This document shows positions 10,515 through 20,065 of a stretch of 64,000 bases of DNA, piece after piece; position 1 is the first letter of the stretch, and each line of letters starts with the position of its first letter. The stretch is from Pseudomonas putida. GTDB lineage: Bacteria; Pseudomonadota; Gammaproteobacteria; Pseudomonadales; Pseudomonadaceae. The stretch is from contig NZ_SMTE01000011.1 in assembly GCF_004357765.1 (NCBI RefSeq), positions 221,939 through 285,938 on the forward strand. The letters run 5' to 3'. The translations under genes and the position numbers were made by a program. Under the pieces are notes generated by a model, which saw only the letters and a list, made by a program, of their open reading frames with translations, was not told where the DNA came from and did no database searches.

Positions 10515-10590
10515 GAATGTCGTGGACCCTGCTGGACGCTAACGGACCCTGGTGGCGCTGAAAGCCGCGTATTTACTGGGTTTCAGGCAC

Positions 10591-10616
10591 AAAAAAAGAC
10601 GTCCATGGACGTCTTT
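10591..10616 (-). terminator. Intrinsic terminator of ssrA
   Basis: Read on the minus strand, the self-complementary AAAGACGTCC/GGACGTCTTT stem is followed by seven T. It begins about 12 nt after the tmRNA CCA end. Confidence 0.85.
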
Positions 10617-10627
10617 AGATGATTATT

Positions 10628-11019
10628 TGGTGGAGCCGGGGGGATTTGAACCCCCGTCCGCCAGTACTCCGCTGTCGGTACTACATGCTTAGCCGTGTCT
10701 ACTGAGTTAATCCGCAGCCGCCCGACGGGCAGGGTGCTTTGGACGAGTTGGGTAAGTTTTAGTCGCTTTGCCCCCAACGTGCTACACGACGATCCTGTTC
10801 TGTATGACAATCACTTCGGGTTTACAGGCATCCCCTGGTGATTGCTGGAGCCGAAGCTACCAGGAGAGCGGGCTCAGCTGCTTACGCAGCGAGAGCGTAG
10901 CCCTCGTAGTTTTCGTCATTGGCAACTATAGAAAGTTGCAACAGTGGATTTACGAGTTCTGTTACCAACTCGGCATGCACCTAGAGTTTCGCAACCGGCG
11001 TCGAATCCTAATCGGCCCC
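10628..11019 (-). ncRNA. ssrA: tmRNA (ssrA)
   Basis: The RNA starts GGGGCCGATTAGGATTCGAC at 11019 and ends in the T-arm GGGGGTTCAAATCCCCC and GGCTCCACCA at 10628; the two ends form the alanyl-tRNA-like acceptor (GGGGCC…GGCTCCACCA). The tag frame starts at the resume codon GCC and decodes ANDENYEGYALAA followed by TAA (tag region 10869-10911). Pseudoknot-type stems fill the rest. It rescues stalled ribosomes together with SmpB, whose gene is 8.6 kb away at 19583. Its 3' end is the attachment site of the island. Confidence 0.97.
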
Positions 11020-11061
11020 ACGCTACAGCTCTAGCTCACGTACCTGTCGGCACGTACGGGC

Positions 11062-11090
11062 AGTATACGTGATTGCGCGGGCGGCGTCGA
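11062..11090 (-). promoter_or_regulatory. Probable ssrA promoter
   Basis: On the minus strand TCGACG (-35) is followed after exactly 17 nt by TATACT (-10, five of six matches). Transcription would start about 35 nt before the mature tmRNA 5' end, consistent with RNase P trimming. Confidence 0.6.
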
Positions 11091-11121
11091 CAACATGCCG
11101 CCTCGCTCCCGCCGCGAAGGC

Positions 11122-11418
11122 TCAAGCACCGCCGCTGCCGCCTGCCGAACCACTGCCTTTGTCGGTTTTTTCCAGGCGCTCGAGCACCTTGGAGGTAATG
11201 GCGATGCATTCCTTGGTGTCGCCCGACGCTTGGGCTGCCTTGGCCTTGTCGATGTGCATGGTGACGGCTTTGTCCAGGCCTTCGGAGGTGGCGCCGGCGG
11301 TGGCCATGCTGTCATCGATTTTCTGCAGGTTAATGGCGCACAGGTCTTCGGCGGCGAATACCGGGGAAGCCAGGAGGGTAGCGGCCGCGAAGAGGGCCGA
11401 GAGTGCGGTGCCTTTCAT
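11122..11418 (-). CDS. Small secreted/periplasmic protein, 98 aa
   Basis: A clear signal peptide (MKGTALSALFAAATLLASPV, cleavage after AFA) precedes a mature helical domain with two cysteines (DLCAIN…TKECIA) that could form a disulfide in the periplasm. The C-terminus is Gly/Ser-rich (GSGSAGGSGGA). The ATG at 11418 has GGAGAT upstream. No family name is recognised; similar small proteins occur beside ssrA in pseudomonads, but no function can be stated. Confidence 0.7.
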   Translation of the reverse strand: MKGTALSALFAAATLLASPVFAAEDLCAINLQKIDDSMATAGATSEGLDKAVTMHIDKAKAAQASGDTKECIAITSKVLERLEKTDKGSGSAGGSGGA

Positions 11419-11580
11419 GGGTATCTCCTTTTAGGGCCTCTGGAGGGTGGGCCTGTAACGATTGACTGTGGCGGATTTGCGGGGGTTCAATCGGGATGAT
11501 GGCGGGGCGGCATGATGGAGTGTGGCGAGATGTTGCGGGCGGGAGCGCCCTTGCGTCGAGACAGGGCTGCTCCTCATGGG

Positions 11581-11832
11581 TCAGTTGGTTTTGTTCAGAC
11601 CCAGTTCGATGTCGTCGATCAGCGCCTTGGCCATTTCGCTGAGGATGCGTGCGGCGCTGCCGGCCTTGCGGTCGTTTTCCATTTCGGCTTCGGTGGTGAG
11701 GTGGCGGATGCAACCGAGCAGGACCGAGAGTTGGCTGAAGGCGTGGTCAAAGGGGATGCCCGGCTGCAGGCGGAACAGGTCGAAGGTTTCGATGCCGGCG
11801 GTGGTGGCGTGGGTGGGGTCGGTGGTGTCCAT
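11581..11832 (-). CDS. DUF3077-like small protein, 83 aa
   Basis: The start MDTTDPTHATTAG at 11832 has AGGAAA upstream; a longer frame to 11904 runs into a REP sequence and is rejected. The sequence FDLFRLQPGIPFDHAFSQL…ALIDDIELGL matches the short all-helical DUF3077 family common in Pseudomonas, whose function is unknown. It is followed upstream on the same strand by another short Pseudomonas-type gene (DUF6124-like). Confidence 0.7.
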   Translation of the reverse strand: MDTTDPTHATTAGIETFDLFRLQPGIPFDHAFSQLSVLLGCIRHLTTEAEMENDRKAGSAARILSEMAKALIDDIELGLNKTN

Positions 11833-11863
11833 GGGATTGGTTTCCTGAATTCGGTGGGGGATG

Positions 11864-11971
11864 GCACCGGCGTAGCCGGTGTTCGCGGGCAAGCCCGCTC
11901 CCACAGGTACAGCGCCGAGCTCGAAGTTGGCGATTCCCCTGTAGGAGCGGGTTTACCCGCGAAGAGGCCGG
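11864..11971. repeat. Inverted pair of REP sequences
   Basis: One copy (about 11864-11907) reads …GTTCGCGGGCAAGCCCGCT; the second (about 11939-11971) is in opposite orientation (GTAGGAGCGGGTTTACCCGC). These are the extragenic palindromes of P. putida and its relatives. They separate the two small genes and may stabilise or terminate the transcript. Confidence 0.8.
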
Positions 11972-11982
11972 TTAGGCCGCTA

Positions 11983-12264
11983 TCAATGCAGACTTGGTTT
12001 GCGTTCCAATGCCAACAGCAGGGCATCCGCCTGAGCCCAGGCGATCTGCATGGCGCGCAGGCCGTTCTCGACCGATTCGCGCATGGCTTCATCTTCGATG
12101 CTGTCGACGGCATAGCGGCATCGGTTATAGGCGATCATCAGGTAATGGGTGACGTTCATCACCACATGGTTCAAGGGCACATGGCGCTCGATGATGGCGT
12201 TGCAGAGGGTGGTGCCGTCGGGGATTTGGTAGAAATGCGGTGGGTCGGGGACGATTTTTTTCAT
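11983..12264 (-). CDS. DUF6124-like small protein, 93 aa
   Basis: ATG at 12264 with GGAGG seven bases upstream. MKKIVPDPPHFYQIPDG… opens with the KxxPDPP pattern of DUF6124 proteins, often found next to DUF3077 in Pseudomonas. The rest is helical (YLMIAYNRCRYAVDSIED…ALRAMQIAWAQAD) without catalytic motifs. The open frame extends to 12489, but that part has no good start and is probably leader sequence. No function is known. Confidence 0.65.
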   Translation of the reverse strand: MKKIVPDPPHFYQIPDGTTLCNAIIERHVPLNHVVMNVTHYLMIAYNRCRYAVDSIEDEAMRESVENGLRAMQIAWAQADALLLALERKPSLH

Positions 12265-12667
12265 GCAGCCTCCTGAATGCTGAAGGACTGCCGCTTCCGT
12301 TCCACAGGAAGGGTGGCAGCTGTACACAGGGTGGAACCCGAGTGCATTCAGGAGTACTCGGTAGGCACGAGGCCTCCCGCGTACAGCCGCCATTAACGAC
12401 ACGCTCCAGAATGCTAGGCCGGGGCTCCACACCCGATCGCTGAACATCAGCGACTCGGACAGCCTAGGGGGCCAGGATTTCCGGGACAATCAGACGCGTG
12501 TCGACGTGGGTTGTAGGGTATTTCGCTGGGCGCGGGATCGCTAGTATCGGTGGGTAAGATGAATCTGAGAGCGGCGAGGGATATGGCCTGTGTTGCTTGC
12601 GCGGGCGGCGCTCGATATCCGCGCCACTACAACAACATCGGCGAGCACTCTGCCTCCCACTCAACCC
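12265..12667. other. 403-nt intergenic region with a structured leader
   Basis: No convincing gene. Next to the DUF6124-like start, the minus-strand RNA can fold CTGCC…GGCAG and CTTCC…GGAAG into a bulged stem (12288-12319), and a second stem uses CGAGT/ACTCG at about 12337-12362. The dld end carries a short GC-rich motif near 12600-12640 (GGCGGCGCTCGAT) that recurs, partly inverted, at about 49840-49870. Confidence 0.4.
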
Positions 12668-15478
12668 TCAAATACTCCGCGGCCGCGTCACCCGATCGAC
12701 CAGATAAACCAACCCGTGATAATCGATCCCACTGTGGCTCGACAGCCCGATCTCGCAGGTCCGGCTGGTCGAAATCCCCTCGCTGCAATGCTGCACCGCA
12801 TCCTTCAAGCTACGCAGCGAGTGGGCATTGAGCTCCGGCGTGGTGAACCCCTTGTCCCCGGCAAACCCACAACAATGAATTCCTTCGGGTACAACCACCT
12901 GCTTGCTGCAGCGCCGCGCCAGGTCGATCAGCGCCTGGCTTTCGCCCAGGTGTTGGGTACTGCAGGTCACATGCACGGCCACCGGCTCGTCCTGAGGGGT
13001 GAACTCCAGCCGGTCGAGCAGATGAGTGCGGATGAACCGCACCGGGTCGTACAGGTCGAGCCGGGTGTCTGCCATGTCCTGCACAAGGCGCAGGGTGCAG
13101 GGGCTGGTGTCGCAGTAGATCGGGTCGAGGCCGCCACGGCTGGCCTGCAGCAGGGCGTTGATCAACTCCTGGCGCTTGTGCTCGGCCTGCTCGGGATAGC
13201 CTTTGGAAGCGAACGGCTGGCCACAGCACAGGCTGTCGGCGTTGTCCGGAAACACCACCTGATAGCCGGCTTTTTCCAGCAGCGCACGGGTCTTGTCCAG
13301 TAGCGTGCTCTGTTCGCGGTCGGCGTAGGCTGGGCCCATCGCCCGCGACACGCAGGCGGCGAGGTACACCACGCGTGGCCGGGCATCGTTGCTCACCGGG
13401 CCGAAGGTCAGGCCGCGTACCGGTTGCGGGATCGCCGGTGTCCACTGTGGCAGGCGGCCCTTGCTGGCCTTGCTCAAAGCCGCGCTCACCCGCGCCAGGC
13501 GGGGGGCGCCGAGCAGCTTGCGCGCGGTGTCGGCGGCCGTCAGGGTCAGGCGTGCGCCGCCCAAAGCCGTGGTGAAATGCTCGGCCAGCCAGTCGGCAGT
13601 CTTTTCCTGCTTGGCGGCCTGGCTGCGCAGTTTCTTCACCAGCTCGCCGGTGTTGATGCCCACCGGGCAGCGCTGAGCGCACAGGCCGGTGGCGGCGCAG
13701 GTGTCGATGCCCTGGTACTGGTAGGTCTGCAACAGCTCTCGGGTGTCGATGCCAGCGCGCTTTTTGGTCTGGATATCGCGCCACATGACGATGCGCTGAC
13801 GCGGGCTTAGGGTCAGCCCCTTGGACGGACAGACCGGTTCGCAGAAGCCGCACTCGATGCACTTGTCGACGATCTCGTCGGCAGCCGGCAGCGGCTTGAG
13901 GTGCTTCAGGTGGATGTCCGGATCTTCGCTCAGCACCACATCGGGATTGAGAATGCCATTGGGGTCGAGCAGGCGTTTGAGCGCCCACATCAGCTGGTAG
14001 GCATCCTGGCCCCACTCCAGCGCCACGAACGGCGCCATGTTGCGCCCGGTACCATGTTCGGCCTTCAACGACCCGCCGAATTCCACGGCCACCAACTGCG
14101 CCACGTCGTCCATGAATGCCTGGTAGCGGGCAACTTCCTCGGGGCTGTTGAAGCCCTGGGTGAAGACGAAGTGCAGGTTGCCCTCCAAGGCGTGGCCGAA
14201 GATGATCGCCTCGTCGTAGCGGTGCTTGTCGAACAGCTCGATCAGGCGATTCACGCCCTCGGCCAACTGCTCGACGGGGAAGGTGACGTCCTCGATGATC
14301 ACCGTGGTGCCGGTCTCGCGTACCGCGCCGACTGCCGGGAAGGTGTCCTTGCGGATTCTCCACAGCTGGTTGTACACCAGCGGGTCTTCGCTGAAGTCCA
14401 CCTGCTGCTCCAGCGGGTAGTCGGCAATCGACGCCATGACCTGGCCCAACTGCTCGTGCAGCAGGCTCTGGCTGGCGGCACGGGACTCGATCAACAACGC
14501 GCAGGCATTGGCCGACAGGCCTTTCACCCACAGCGGCATGCCTGGCATGTCCTGCACCGAGCGCAAGCTGCGGCGGTCGAGCAGCTCCACCGCCGACACC
14601 GGCTGGCGCTTGAGCACGGTCACCGCGCGGCAGCAGCTCTCGACGCTGGGAAACACCAGCAATGCGCTGGCCTTATGGGGGTGATCGGGCACGGTGTCGT
14701 AGGTCACCGCGCTGATGAAGCCCAGCGTGCCTTCGGACCCGACCATCAGGTGCTGGAGGATATCCAGCGGCTGGTCGTAGTCCACCAGTGCATTCAGCGA
14801 CAGGCCAGTGGTGTTCTTCAGGCGGTATTTATGCCGGATGCGGTCGGCCAGTTCGGTGTTGGCGCGGGTTTCCCGACCAAGCCGGGCAAGCGCCTCGAGC
14901 AGGTCGGCATGGCTGCGCTCGAAGGCGGCGACGCTGGCCGGGTCTTCGCTGTCCAGGCGGGTGCCGTCAGCCAGTACCAGGCGCATGCCGGCCAAGGTGT
15001 GGTAGGTGTTCTGCGCCGTGCCGCAACACATGCCGCTGGCGTTGTTGGCGACGATACCGCCGATCTTGCAGGCATTGATCGAAGCGGGGTCAGGGCCGAT
15101 CTTGCGCCCGAAGGGGGCCAGCCAGGCATTGGCCTGGGCTCCGATCACGCCGGGTTGCAGACGGATCTGCTCGCCAGCGCCACGGATCTCGCGGCCATTC
15201 CAGTTGTCGCCGAGCACGATCAGCAGCGAGTCGCTGATGGCCTGGCCTGAAAGGCTGGTGCCGGCGGCGCGGAAGGTGACCGGCACGCGCTCGCGCTGGG
15301 CCAGGTGGATCAGCCCGACCACCTCGTCCTCGGATTCGACCCGTACTACCAGCTTCGGAATCAGCCGGTAGAAACTGGCATCGGTGCCGAAAGCCAGGGT
15401 CGAAGTGGGGTCGTCGAAACGGCGTTCGGCGGGTATCAGGCGCTCGACATCACGCAGGAACGCGGCGGGCAGGCTCAT
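12668..15478 (-). CDS. dld: FAD/Fe-S D-lactate dehydrogenase (lactate operon), 936 aa
   Basis: This enzyme oxidises D-lactate (or a related D-2-hydroxyacid) to pyruvate, passing electrons to the membrane quinone pool. The N-terminal half is a PCMH-type FAD domain (FRAAGTSLSGQ, VGSEGTLGF) with an FAD-oxidase C-domain. A ferredoxin-like region (CIECGFCEPVCPSKG and CAATGLCAQRCPVG) and two CCG-type motifs (CCGQPFASKG, CCGFAGDKGF) follow. The start MSLPAAFLRDVE at 15478 has a strong GAGGAG site; the longer frame is rejected. It is third in the lldP-lldD-dld operon, 81 nt after lldD. Substrate preference is inferred from context; D-2-hydroxyglutarate dehydrogenases have the same architecture. Confidence 0.88.
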   Translation of the reverse strand: MSLPAAFLRDVERLIPAERRFDDPTSTLAFGTDASFYRLIPKLVVRVESEDEVVGLIHLAQRERVPVTFRAAGTSLSGQAISDSLLIVLGDNWNGREIRGAGEQIRLQPGVIGAQANAWLAPFGRKIGPDPASINACKIGGIVANNASGMCCGTAQNTYHTLAGMRLVLADGTRLDSEDPASVAAFERSHADLLEALARLGRETRANTELADRIRHKYRLKNTTGLSLNALVDYDQPLDILQHLMVGSEGTLGFISAVTYDTVPDHPHKASALLVFPSVESCCRAVTVLKRQPVSAVELLDRRSLRSVQDMPGMPLWVKGLSANACALLIESRAASQSLLHEQLGQVMASIADYPLEQQVDFSEDPLVYNQLWRIRKDTFPAVGAVRETGTTVIIEDVTFPVEQLAEGVNRLIELFDKHRYDEAIIFGHALEGNLHFVFTQGFNSPEEVARYQAFMDDVAQLVAVEFGGSLKAEHGTGRNMAPFVALEWGQDAYQLMWALKRLLDPNGILNPDVVLSEDPDIHLKHLKPLPAADEIVDKCIECGFCEPVCPSKGLTLSPRQRIVMWRDIQTKKRAGIDTRELLQTYQYQGIDTCAATGLCAQRCPVGINTGELVKKLRSQAAKQEKTADWLAEHFTTALGGARLTLTAADTARKLLGAPRLARVSAALSKASKGRLPQWTPAIPQPVRGLTFGPVSNDARPRVVYLAACVSRAMGPAYADREQSTLLDKTRALLEKAGYQVVFPDNADSLCCGQPFASKGYPEQAEHKRQELINALLQASRGGLDPIYCDTSPCTLRLVQDMADTRLDLYDPVRFIRTHLLDRLEFTPQDEPVAVHVTCSTQHLGESQALIDLARRCSKQVVVPEGIHCCGFAGDKGFTTPELNAHSLRSLKDAVQHCSEGISTSRTCEIGLSSHSGIDYHGLVYLVDRVTRPRSI

Positions 15479-15559
15479 GCAATCTCCTCGCGGGGCCACG
15501 GCGTCTGGTGCGCCGTTGTGCCCCGGTCATTCAGGCGGTGTTACTCAAGGTAGGCGCGC

Positions 15560-16705
15560 TCAAGCGCCCAGTTCGCGGACCAGCGAGTCGCGGGTGATTT
15601 CGCCGATCGACTTGGCGCCGGTGAGCACCATGGCCACGCGCATTTCCTTCTCGAACAGTTCGAGCAGGTTCTTCACTCCGGCCTGGCCATGCACCGCCAG
15701 GGCCCATAGGAACGCGCGGCCGATCAGCACGCTATCGGCACCCAGGGCGATCATGCGCACCACATCCAGGCCGCTGCGGATACCCGAGTCGGCGAGGATC
15801 TTCAGATCGCCTTTGACCGCGTCGGCGATGGCCGGCAAGGCCCGAGCGCTGGACAGCACGCCGTCGAGCTGGCGCCCACCGTGGTTGGAGACGACGATAC
15901 CGTCGGCGCCGAACTTGACCGCGTCACGGGCGTCGTCGGCATCGAGGATGCCCTTGATGATCATCGGGCCATCCCAGAAGTCGCGGATCCACTCCAGGTC
16001 CTTCCAGGAAATCGACGGATCGAAGTTGGCGCCCAGCCAGCCGATGTAGTCGGCAAGGCCAGTCGGATTGCCGCGGTAGGTGGAGATGTTGCCCAGGTCG
16101 TGCGGGCGGCCCATGACGCCGACGTCCCAGGCCCATTCAGGGTGGGTCATGGCCTGCAGCACACGGCGCATCGGGCCGTTTTTGCCGCTCATGCCGGAGT
16201 GGGCGTCGCGGTAGCGGGCACCGGGCACCGGCATGTCGACGGTGAACACCAGGGTCTTCACGCCTGCGGCCTTGGCCCGCTCCAGCGCGTTGCGCATGAA
16301 ACCGCGGTCCTTGAGCACGTACAGCTGGAACCACATCGGCCGGTCGATGGCCGGAGCGACTTCCTCGATCGGGCACACCGAGACGGTGGACATGGTGAAC
16401 GGAATGCCATGGGCTGCCGCTGCGCGTGCCGCCTGCACTTCGCCACGGCGGGCGTACATGCCGGTGAGGCCGACCGGGGCGAGGGCCACGGGCATGTTCA
16501 GGGTTTCACCGAACAGCTCGGTCTTGAGGCTCAGCTCGGACATGTTCTTCAGCACGCGCTGGCGCAGGGCGATGCTCGCCAGGTCCTCGACGTTGTGCCG
16601 CAAGGTGTATTCGGCGTAGGCGCCGCCGTCGGCGTAGTGGAAGAGGAAAGGGGGCAGCTTGCGTTGGGCCGCGGCGCGATAGTCGGTGGAGGCGGAAATG
16701 ATCAT
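15560..16705 (-). CDS. lldD: L-lactate dehydrogenase (FMN, quinone-linked)
   Basis: It oxidises L-lactate to pyruvate at the inner membrane with FMN as cofactor. The protein (381 aa from [14 protein letters not shown]) is nearly collinear with E. coli LldD. FMN-family markers are present: [12 protein letters not shown] near the N-terminus, the catalytic histidine and arginine in [10 protein letters not shown], and the phosphate-binding end DSGIRSG…[12 protein letters not shown] 20-residue N-terminal extension in the open frame (from 16765) is not conserved and is rejected. It lies 61 nt behind lldP. Confidence 0.97.
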   Translation of the reverse strand: MIISASTDYRAAAQRKLPPFLFHYADGGAYAEYTLRHNVEDLASIALRQRVLKNMSELSLKTELFGETLNMPVALAPVGLTGMYARRGEVQAARAAAAHGIPFTMSTVSVCPIEEVAPAIDRPMWFQLYVLKDRGFMRNALERAKAAGVKTLVFTVDMPVPGARYRDAHSGMSGKNGPMRRVLQAMTHPEWAWDVGVMGRPHDLGNISTYRGNPTGLADYIGWLGANFDPSISWKDLEWIRDFWDGPMIIKGILDADDARDAVKFGADGIVVSNHGGRQLDGVLSSARALPAIADAVKGDLKILADSGIRSGLDVVRMIALGADSVLIGRAFLWALAVHGQAGVKNLLELFEKEMRVAMVLTGAKSIGEITRDSLVRELGA

Positions 16706-16766
16706 GGATTCTCGCAGCGTGGGTTGAAGGAGATGCCGGGCGCCCGAGCGCCCGGCCCCTTTCACT

Positions 16767-18437
16767 TTAGTGTTGAACCAGCATGCCGGTCAGCCAGTAG
16801 GCCTGGATCAGGGTGATCAGGCCGACGATGGTGGCGAAGAACAGGCTGTGCTTGACGGTGAAGCGGAACAGGTCCGATTCCTTGCCGACCAGGCCGGTGG
16901 CGGCGCAGGCCACGGCGATCGACTGCGGCGAGATCATCTTGCCGGTCACGCCGCCGCTGGTGTTGGCAGCCACCAGCAGGGTGTCGTTGACCCCGATCTG
17001 GTGCGCGGTGGTCGCCTGCAGCGAGCTGAACAGGGCATTGGACGAGGTGTCGGAGCCGGTCAGGAACACCCCCAGCCAGCCAAGGAACGGCGAGAAGAAC
17101 GGGAACGCCGCGCCGGTGCCGGCCAGGACCAGCGCCATGGTCGAGGACATGCCGGAATAGTTGGTGACGAAGGCGAAGGCCAGGACCATGCCGATCGACA
17201 GGATCGGCCAGCGCAGCTCCCAGAAGGTCTCCTTAAAAGTGGTCAGACCAGTTTTGAAGTTGATCTTGAGCACCGCCATCGAGATCAGCGCCGAGAGGAA
17301 GATCGCGGTACCGGTGGCGGAGATCGGGTCGAGCTTGAACACTGCAGGCATGGCGGTCGGTGTCGCGACGATCGGCGCGGTCTTGACCACCAGTTGGTCC
17401 AGGTGCGGGATGGCGAAGTTGAACACGAAGTTGTACATCGCGCCGCCTGGGGCGAAGGCCGCCTTGAACGGCTTCAGGGTCCAGATGGTCACCAGTACGG
17501 TGAGGATCAGGAACGGCGACCAGGCCTTGAAGATCTCGCCGAAGCTGTATGGGCTCGGCTGGCTGCCGCTTGGCTGGACAACGGCGGCGCCTACGCTGCC
17601 CTTGGCCTCGGCGAACGAGCGCTTCGGTTGCCAGACCTTGAGGAACAGGGTCAGGCAGATCAGGCTGGCCAGCGCCGAGGTGATGTCCGGCAGCTCCGGA
17701 CCGATGAAGTTCGAGGTGAAGTACTGGGTCACGGCGAAGCTGAGGCCGGCCACCAGGGCGGCAGGCCAGGTTTCCTTTACCCCGCGCAGACCGTCCATCA
17801 TGAACACCAGCCAGAACGGCACGAACAGCGACAGCAGCGGCAGCTGGCGACCGGTCATGGCGCCGATGTGGAAGGCGTCGATGCCGGTGACTTGGCCGGC
17901 CACGATGATCGGGATGCCCAGGGCGCCGAAAGCCACGGGCGCGGTGTTGGCGATCAGGCACAGGCCCGCGGCGTACAGCGGGTTGAAGCCCAGGCCCACC
18001 AGCAGGGCGGCGGTGATCGCCACCGGCGCGCCGAAGCCGGCCGCGCCTTCGAGGAAGGCACCAAAGCAGAAGCCGATCAGCAGCACCTGCAGGCGCTGGT
18101 CGTCGGTAATCGACAGCACCGAGCTGCGGATCACTTCGAACTGGCCGCTCTTGACCGTGAGTTTGTACAGGAACACCGCCGCGACGATGATCCAGGCAAT
18201 TGGCCACAGGCCATAGAGGAAGCCATAGCCCGCGGCAGCCAGGGCCATGTCGACAGGCATCTGGAAGGCGAAGATCGCCACCAGGATCGACAGGCCAAGC
18301 GTGATGCTGCCGGCCACGTGGCCTTTGAGGCGGAACACGGCCAGGGCGAGGAAGAAGAACACGATCGGGATGACGGCTGCCAGGGCAGACAGGCCCAGAC
18401 TACCAAGGGGGGTATAGAGTTGTTGCCAGGTTTGCAT
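16767..18437 (-). CDS. lldP: L-lactate permease
   Basis: A 556-residue polytopic inner-membrane protein with about 12-14 hydrophobic helices. LctP-family features include [13 protein letters not shown] at the start, the [11 protein letters not shown] loop, and [16 protein letters not shown] near the end. It imports L-lactate (also D-lactate and glycolate in relatives) with protons. It is first in the operon and divergent from lldR; the shared promoter region carries the LldR operator. Length and start agree with the family. Confidence 0.96.
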   Translation of the reverse strand: MQTWQQLYTPLGSLGLSALAAVIPIVFFFLALAVFRLKGHVAGSITLGLSILVAIFAFQMPVDMALAAAGYGFLYGLWPIAWIIVAAVFLYKLTVKSGQFEVIRSSVLSITDDQRLQVLLIGFCFGAFLEGAAGFGAPVAITAALLVGLGFNPLYAAGLCLIANTAPVAFGALGIPIIVAGQVTGIDAFHIGAMTGRQLPLLSLFVPFWLVFMMDGLRGVKETWPAALVAGLSFAVTQYFTSNFIGPELPDITSALASLICLTLFLKVWQPKRSFAEAKGSVGAAVVQPSGSQPSPYSFGEIFKAWSPFLILTVLVTIWTLKPFKAAFAPGGAMYNFVFNFAIPHLDQLVVKTAPIVATPTAMPAVFKLDPISATGTAIFLSALISMAVLKINFKTGLTTFKETFWELRWPILSIGMVLAFAFVTNYSGMSSTMALVLAGTGAAFPFFSPFLGWLGVFLTGSDTSSNALFSSLQATTAHQIGVNDTLLVAANTSGGVTGKMISPQSIAVACAATGLVGKESDLFRFTVKHSLFFATIVGLITLIQAYWLTGMLVQH

Positions 18438-18482
18438 AATGGGGTAGCCCCTAATTGTTGTTGGTCAGCACTGGCATTGGAT

Positions 18483-18499
18483 AATTGGTAAGACCAATT
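18483..18499. promoter_or_regulatory. LldR operator
   Basis: The 17-bp palindrome AATTGGTAAGACCAATT (AATTGGT-N3-ACCAATT) matches the known LldR operator form. It sits 46 nt upstream of the lldP start, in the lldP/lldR divergent region. Confidence 0.85.
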
Positions 18500-18690
18500 T
18501 ACAATGGCTGGACGCTAGGTTAAAAGCGCGCTGATGCCTGTGTCAATTTGTCCTGGCTGAAACTTTGGTCGAGCGGCGATGAGCGGTGGCTGAACGGCTG
18601 CAAAAAAACCTAACTGATGGGTGCTGGCACGGCCCGAATCAGTGAGAATGGCCGACCCCGAATTCAGCAGGGGTTTGTGGAGAGCATGTG

Positions 18691-19458
18691 ATGGTTTTTG
18701 ATCAGGTCCGCCAACGGCGCCTGTCGGACGATATCGTCGACCGGTTGGAAGGGATGATTCTGGAAGGCACGCTGACGTCGGGACAGCGGCTGCCGGCCGA
18801 GCGCGTCCTCGCCGAGCAGTTCGGCGTGTCCCGCCCGTCACTGCGTGAGGCGATCCAGAAGCTGGTGGCCAAGGGCTTGCTGGTCAGTCGCCAAGGGGGT
18901 GGCAATTTTGTCGCCGAGTCGCTCGGCTCGACGTTCAGCGATCCGCTGCTGCAGCTGTTGGAGCACAGTGCCGAGGCCCAGCGCGACCTGCTGGAATTTC
19001 GCCATACCCTGGAAGCCTCCTGCGCCTACTACGCCGCGCTGCGCGCTACCGAGCCTGACCGCGCGCGCCTGAAGGCAGCCTTCGACACCCTGCAGGATTG
19101 TTACGCCAGGGCCGACGAAGTCACTCGGGCAGAGGAAGGCGCAGCCGATGCACGCTTCCACCTGGCGATTGCCGAGGCCAGCCATAACGCGGTGCTGTTG
19201 CACACCATCCGCGGGTTGTTCGATTTGCTCAAGCGTAATGTGGTGACCAACATCGGCGGCATGTATCAACAGCGCGCGGAGACGCGCGACATGCTGATCA
19301 GTCAGCACCGCGAGTTGTATCAGGCGATCGTCGAGGGTCGGGCAGAGGAGGCGCGGGAGGTGTCGAGCCGGCACATTCTGTATGTGCAGGAAGTGCTCGA
19401 GGAAGCCCAGGACGAGGCCCAGCGAGTGGCACGGGCGGAGCGGCGCAGCGGGCGCTGA
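18691..19458 (+). CDS. lldR: Lactate-responsive GntR/FCD repressor
   Basis: The N-terminal GntR winged helix is clear (LTSGQRLPAERVLAEQFGVS then RPSLREAIQKL). The FCD ligand domain has the expected metal/ligand residues (ADARFHLAIAEASHN, …SSRHILYVQ). It represses lldPD-dld until lactate binds. Start ATG 18691 (MVFDQVRQRRLSDD) has GGAGAG upstream; a GTG one codon earlier is in frame. It is divergent from lldP, with the AATTGGT-N3-ACCAATT operator between them. Confidence 0.95.
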   Translation: MVFDQVRQRRLSDDIVDRLEGMILEGTLTSGQRLPAERVLAEQFGVSRPSLREAIQKLVAKGLLVSRQGGGNFVAESLGSTFSDPLLQLLEHSAEAQRDLLEFRHTLEASCAYYAALRATEPDRARLKAAFDTLQDCYARADEVTRAEEGAADARFHLAIAEASHNAVLLHTIRGLFDLLKRNVVTNIGGMYQQRAETRDMLISQHRELYQAIVEGRAEEAREVSSRHILYVQEVLEEAQDEAQRVARAERRSGR

Positions 19459-19476
19459 AAGCTGTATTGGGTCATT

Positions 19477-19555
19477 CGCGGGACAAGCCCGCTCCCACAG
19501 GATCTGTGCCGAGCGTCGGTCAGCGCAGATCCTGTGGGAGCGGGCTTGTCTCGCG
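19477..19555. repeat. REP pair forming a 33-bp inverted repeat
   Basis: The arms 19477-19509 and 19523-19555 are reverse complements with two mismatches, around a 13-nt loop. They carry the putida-type REP core (ACAAGCCCGCTCCCACAGG). The pair lies between the convergent ends of lldR and smpB and could serve both as a terminator or mRNA-end protector. Confidence 0.9.
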
Positions 19556-19582
19556 AAAGGGCCGCAGCAGGCTAGAGAAGAC

Positions 19583-20065
19583 TCAGTCTTCCTTGCCCTT
19601 GTTGCGCACCGCACGCTGCAGCTCGCGGTTGGAGTCGCGTTCGCGCACGACATCGCGCTTGTCGAACTCCTTCTTGCCCTTGCCAAGGGCGATTTCGCAC
19701 TTGATCAGGTGCTTGCTCCAGTACAGCGCCAGTGCCACGCAGGTATAACCCTTCTGCGCGACAGCCGCTTCCAGGCGCTCGAGTTCGCGCTTGTTCAGCA
19801 GCAGCTTACGGGTGCGGATCGGGTCGGCGATGACGTGGGTGCTGGCGGTGGTCAGCGGGGTGATGTGGCTGCCGAACAGCCAGGCTTCGCCATCCTTGAG
19901 CAGCACGTAGCTGTCGGTCAGGTGCGCCTTGCCGGCCCGCAGGCTCTTTACTTCCCAACCGGACAGGACCAGTCCGGCCTCGAACTTGTGTTCGATGAAG
20001 TAATCGTGTCGCGCTTTCTTGTTTTGCGCGATGGTCCCGGTCGGATGTTTCTTTTGCTTAGCCAT
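19583..20065 (-). CDS. smpB: SsrA-binding protein SmpB
   Basis: SmpB binds the tRNA-like domain of tmRNA and delivers it to stalled ribosomes. The 160-residue protein has the whole family pattern: [35 protein letters not shown], and the basic C-terminal tail ([16 protein letters not shown]) that enters the mRNA channel. Its partner tmRNA gene lies at 10628-11019 on the same strand; the lactate regulon lies between. Confidence 0.98.
   Translation of the reverse strand: MAKQKKHPTGTIAQNKKARHDYFIEHKFEAGLVLSGWEVKSLRAGKAHLTDSYVLLKDGEAWLFGSHITPLTTASTHVIADPIRTRKLLLNKRELERLEAAVAQKGYTCVALALYWSKHLIKCEIALGKGKKEFDKRDVVRERDSNRELQRAVRNKGKED

Noticed and set aside
10583-11034. Short open frames on both strands over ssrA
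   Set aside because: They lie within the structured tmRNA; only the 13-residue tag frame is real.
12265-12489. N-terminal extension of the DUF6124-like gene
   Set aside because: No good start; the conserved MKKIVPDPP and a strong ribosome-binding site begin at 12264.
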